The notes beneath the pieces were generated by a model. That model was not told the origin of the DNA, ran no database searches, and was given only the letters and a program-made list of their open reading frames with translations. Of a stretch of DNA of 64,000 bases, positions 62,224 through 64,000 are shown piece after piece. The position numbers and the translations under genes are program-made. This DNA is from DASUBV01 sp036510065 (GTDB taxonomy: Bacteria > Actinomycetota > Actinomycetes > Streptosporangiales > Streptosporangiaceae): contig DATCEO010000232.1 in assembly GCA_036510065.1 (NCBI GenBank), forward strand, positions 1 to 64,000, read 5' to 3'. The first letter of the stretch is position 1; each line of letters starts with the position of its first letter.

Positions 62224-62667
62224 ATGGACACGCCGGGAGATGACCGTGGTGGCCGGCAGAGCCGGGTGCAGGCGCAGCTCTCGGTACGTCACGGGCGGGC
62301 GGCGGTGGAATTCTACCAGCGAGCGTTCGGCGCGGTCGAGCAGTACCGGGTGGGCGGCACCGACGAGGACGAGGCGGTCGTCGCCCAGCTCTCGGTCGGC
62401 GGCGCGTGGTTCTGGGTGGCCGACGAGTCGCCGCCGAACGCCAACTTCAGCCCGGAGTCGCTGGGCGGCGGCTCGGTGCGGATGCTGCTGATCGCGCCGG
62501 ATCCGGTGGCGATGATCGCGCGAGCCGTGGCGGCCGGCGCCCGGGAGGTCTACCCGGCGGCGCAGGAGCACGGCTGGCTGCTGGGACGCATCGAGGACCC
62601 GTTCGGCCACCACTGGGAGATCGGCAGGCCGCTGGGCACCTGGCCGCCGCACGAGAGGCCGGGCTGA
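62224..62667 (+). CDS. VOC-superfamily (glyoxalase/PhnB-like) protein
   Basis: This 147-aa protein has a paired beta-alpha-beta-beta-beta fold. VQAQLSVRHGRAAVEFYQRAFGAVEQYRV and GGAWFWVADESPPNANFSPESLGGGSVRMLLIAPDPVAMIARAVAAGAREVYPA are typical of PhnB-like members, and RIEDPFGHHWEIGRPLG is the usual end. Metal-binding His and Glu can be placed but not proven. AAAGGA precedes the ATG. Substrate unknown. Confidence 0.9.
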   Translation: MDTPGDDRGGRQSRVQAQLSVRHGRAAVEFYQRAFGAVEQYRVGGTDEDEAVVAQLSVGGAWFWVADESPPNANFSPESLGGGSVRMLLIAPDPVAMIARAVAAGAREVYPAAQEHGWLLGRIEDPFGHHWEIGRPLGTWPPHERPG

Positions 62668-62698
62668 GAGCCGTCGTCTCGCGGCTGCCGCCCGAGGG

Positions 62699-62923
62699 TT
62701 AGCGGCTGCCGCCTGAGGGCCGGCCTTCGTCAGTCCACTCGCCACCGTGTTCCCTGGCGAACCGCTGCTGCTCGCGCGGCGAGTCGGCGTAAGTGTCGTA
62801 CAGGTCCTCGGCCCTGCGGTCGGTCCGGCGAGTAAACCGGCGGGTATTGAAGCCGACGATGGTGGCGAACATGTATCCGACCACGATCAGCACCACGGCG
62901 CCGACCACGTACTCCCACCACAT
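62699..62923 (-). CDS. Small single-TM membrane protein
   Basis: This 74-aa protein has one TM helix at the N-terminus (YVVGAVVLIVVGYMFATIVGF) and a charged cytoplasmic tail (RRTDRRAEDLYDTYADSPREQQRFAREHGGEW). No family is recognised. It lies between convergent VOC and the TetR gene. Confidence 0.65.
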   Translation of the reverse strand: MWWEYVVGAVVLIVVGYMFATIVGFNTRRFTRRTDRRAEDLYDTYADSPREQQRFAREHGGEWTDEGRPSGGSR

Positions 62924-62964
62924 GGGATCACCTCAATCCACGGGCCCTGCGGCCTTCTGCGCCC

Positions 62965-63585
62965 TTACCCCCTTACGCCGCGGTCATGCGACGCGCCCGG
63001 GCAGGCCGCGTCGAGCAGCGTAGTGGCGGCGGCGCGGGCCGTGGCGGCGGCGCCGGGGTCGCGGTCCATCTGCGCCGACTGAGTGGCTGCGTGGTACAAC
63101 ATCGCGAGCTGGCGGGCCAGCGAGGGCGGGTCACCGGCTCCGGCGGCCCGCGCCAGGTCGGTGAATGTCGCTACCACCCAGGCCCGGGACTCGTCGGAGA
63201 CATCCTGGATGAAACTGCCGGGGGGCGCCTCCGCGCTGGCGTTGGCGAACGCGCAGCCCCGGAACTCGGGCCGCTGGAACCGCTCGCCAAGCAGGTCGTA
63301 CACGCCGAGCAGCCGCTCCGGGGGGTCGGCATACCGCGCGGCGAGCTCTCGCGTCAGGCGCTCGCGCCAGGCGAGGTTGTGCCGGATCAGGTAGGCGCGG
63401 ACCAGCTCGTCCTTGCTGCCGAAGCAGTTGTAGAGCGTCGCCTTGGCCACCCCCGCCCGCTCGATGACCCGGTCGATGCCGACGGTGTGCACCCCCTCGG
63501 CGTAGAACAGCTCCTCGGCGGCGGCCAGCAAACGCTCCCGCGCGGGCATCCCGGCGGCGCTGCTGTCGATGGTCTTGGCAGGCAC
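62965..63585 (-). CDS. TetR-family transcriptional regulator
   Basis: This 206-aa protein has a clear TetR N-terminal helix-turn-helix (RERLLAAAEELFYAEGVHTVGIDRVIERAGVAKATLYNCFGSKDELVRAYL) and a ligand-binding C-terminal domain with FRGCAFANASAEAPPGS. GTG 63585 is the likely start. Divergent to an MFS transporter with a duplicated operator between, so it likely represses that gene and itself. Ligand unknown. Confidence 0.93.
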   Translation of the reverse strand: MPAKTIDSSAAGMPARERLLAAAEELFYAEGVHTVGIDRVIERAGVAKATLYNCFGSKDELVRAYLIRHNLAWRERLTRELAARYADPPERLLGVYDLLGERFQRPEFRGCAFANASAEAPPGSFIQDVSDESRAWVVATFTDLARAAGAGDPPSLARQLAMLYHAATQSAQMDRDPGAAATARAAATTLLDAACPGASHDRGVRG

Positions 63586-63599
63586 GAGTTGACAGTACC

Positions 63600-63646
63600 A
63601 GACAGGTCGGTCTACCGTCACATGAGTAGACAGGTCGGTCTGTCTA
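63600..63646. promoter_or_regulatory. Duplicated TetR operator
   Basis: AGACAGGTCGGTCT occurs twice, at 63600-63613 and 63628-63641 (28-bp period). The second copy extends to the 20-bp palindrome TAGACAG-N6-CTGTCTA (63627-63646). It sits between divergent TetR and MFS starts, 15 bp from TetR, so it is almost certainly the autoregulatory site. Confidence 0.85.
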
Positions 63647-63699
63647 TTGAACGCCCGGACTGCCAGCGGCTTCGCGGAGCCGGTTAAGGAGACCAGACA

Positions 63700-64000
63700 A
63701 TGTCCGATCGGGCCATCCGGGCCAGCCGACTCCCGCTGCGGACCGGCCGCCTGCCGGCTACCGCCGCCTTCTGGCTGCAGCTGTCTATTGTCGTGTTCTT
63801 CCTCGCCTCTTCCAGCGCGCCGACGCCCCTGTACGCGCGCTACCAGGCCGAGTGGGGCTTCTCGCCGATTACCGTCACGGCGGTCTTCGGCGTGTACGCG
63901 CTGGCCGTGCTGGCGGCGCTGCTGACGGTCGGGTCGCAAAAAAGCGGGAACACTCCAAACCCCCCGTGCCCCGCAGGCCGCCGAGCATGCCTATGTCCAA
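63700..64000 (+). CDS. MFS transporter, N-terminal fragment
   Basis: The ATG at 63700 opens a frame for an MFS efflux-type protein: AFWLQLSIVVFFLASSSAPTPLYARYQAEWGFSPITVTAVFGVYALAVLAALLTVGS is the normal N-terminal two-helix stretch. After residue about 80 the frame reads QKSGNTPNPPCPAGRRACLCP, unlike the expected loop (LSDHxGRRP). The last 60 bases are A/C-rich and unlike the surroundings. The gene is cut by the window edge; the final stretch may be misassembled or an insertion. Confidence 0.8.
   Translation, partial: MSDRAIRASRLPLRTGRLPATAAFWLQLSIVVFFLASSSAPTPLYARYQAEWGFSPITVTAVFGVYALAVLAALLTVGSQKSGNTPNPPCPAGRRACLCP

Overview
The window is very GC-rich (roughly 70%), has GTG and TTG starts, ATGA overlaps between genes, and an actinobacterial gene set: a LytR-CpsA-Psr protein, an AfsR/SARP regulator, an F420-type nitroreductase, DUF3027, DUF2530 and DUF3263 proteins, a DtxR/IdeR regulator, and a groEL with two CIRCE sites. 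It is chromosomal DNA of a soil-type actinomycete. A Streptosporangiales-like lineage is my guess, not something the sequence proves. Both ends cut through genes.

Layout. 1-3 kb: the end of a 2-oxoacid dehydrogenase operon (E1 alpha, E1 beta, E2) and a Dabb protein. 3-11 kb: a FadE-type acyl-CoA dehydrogenase, an LCP protein, a broken ArsB-like permease, gltX and an MFS exporter. 11.5-13.5 kb: a nickel/cobalt permease behind a Nur-like box, then a frameshifted nucleotidyltransferase. 13.5-14.4 kb: non-coding DNA with a 22-bp tandem repeat, followed by xylA-xylB. 17-22.6 kb: a Kef-type antiporter, a solitary AAA ATPase, a maleylpyruvate-isomerase-like remnant, an F420-type reductase, a BASS transporter and a YdeI-family protein. 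23.1-23.9 kb: a small region bounded by an intact tRNA-Gly(CCC) and a 43-bp copy of its 3' half. 24-33 kb: MerR regulators, an Hsp20 remnant, a thiolase, a hydrolase, a PAS-GAF-PP2C-HATPase phosphatase, a DtxR regulator and pdxH. 33-38 kb: citA-serC, a 2'-5' RNA ligase-like protein and a MarR/MFS pair. 38-41.6 kb: an AfsR-like regulator followed by a tiny His-rich repeat peptide. 41.7-49.8 kb: conserved actinobacterial genes, two cold-shock proteins and groEL. 50-59 kb: a SAM riboswitch ahead of a threonine-synthase-like gene and a MoaD-like carrier, otsA, otsB, a SAM hydrolase and a large membrane-bound pseudo-subtilisin. 59-64 kb: plsC, small proteins, a GNAT, a VOC protein, and a TetR/MFS pair with a duplicated operator.

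Most genes are housekeeping or general regulation, and no biosynthetic cluster is visible. The points most worth attention are the SAM-riboswitch/thrC-like/MoaD-like unit, the AfsS-like peptide after the AfsR homologue, the subtilisin-fold protein lacking all its catalytic residues, and the tRNA-Gly duplication. Four genes are decayed or frameshifted. Sequencing error cannot be excluded for the single-base cases.
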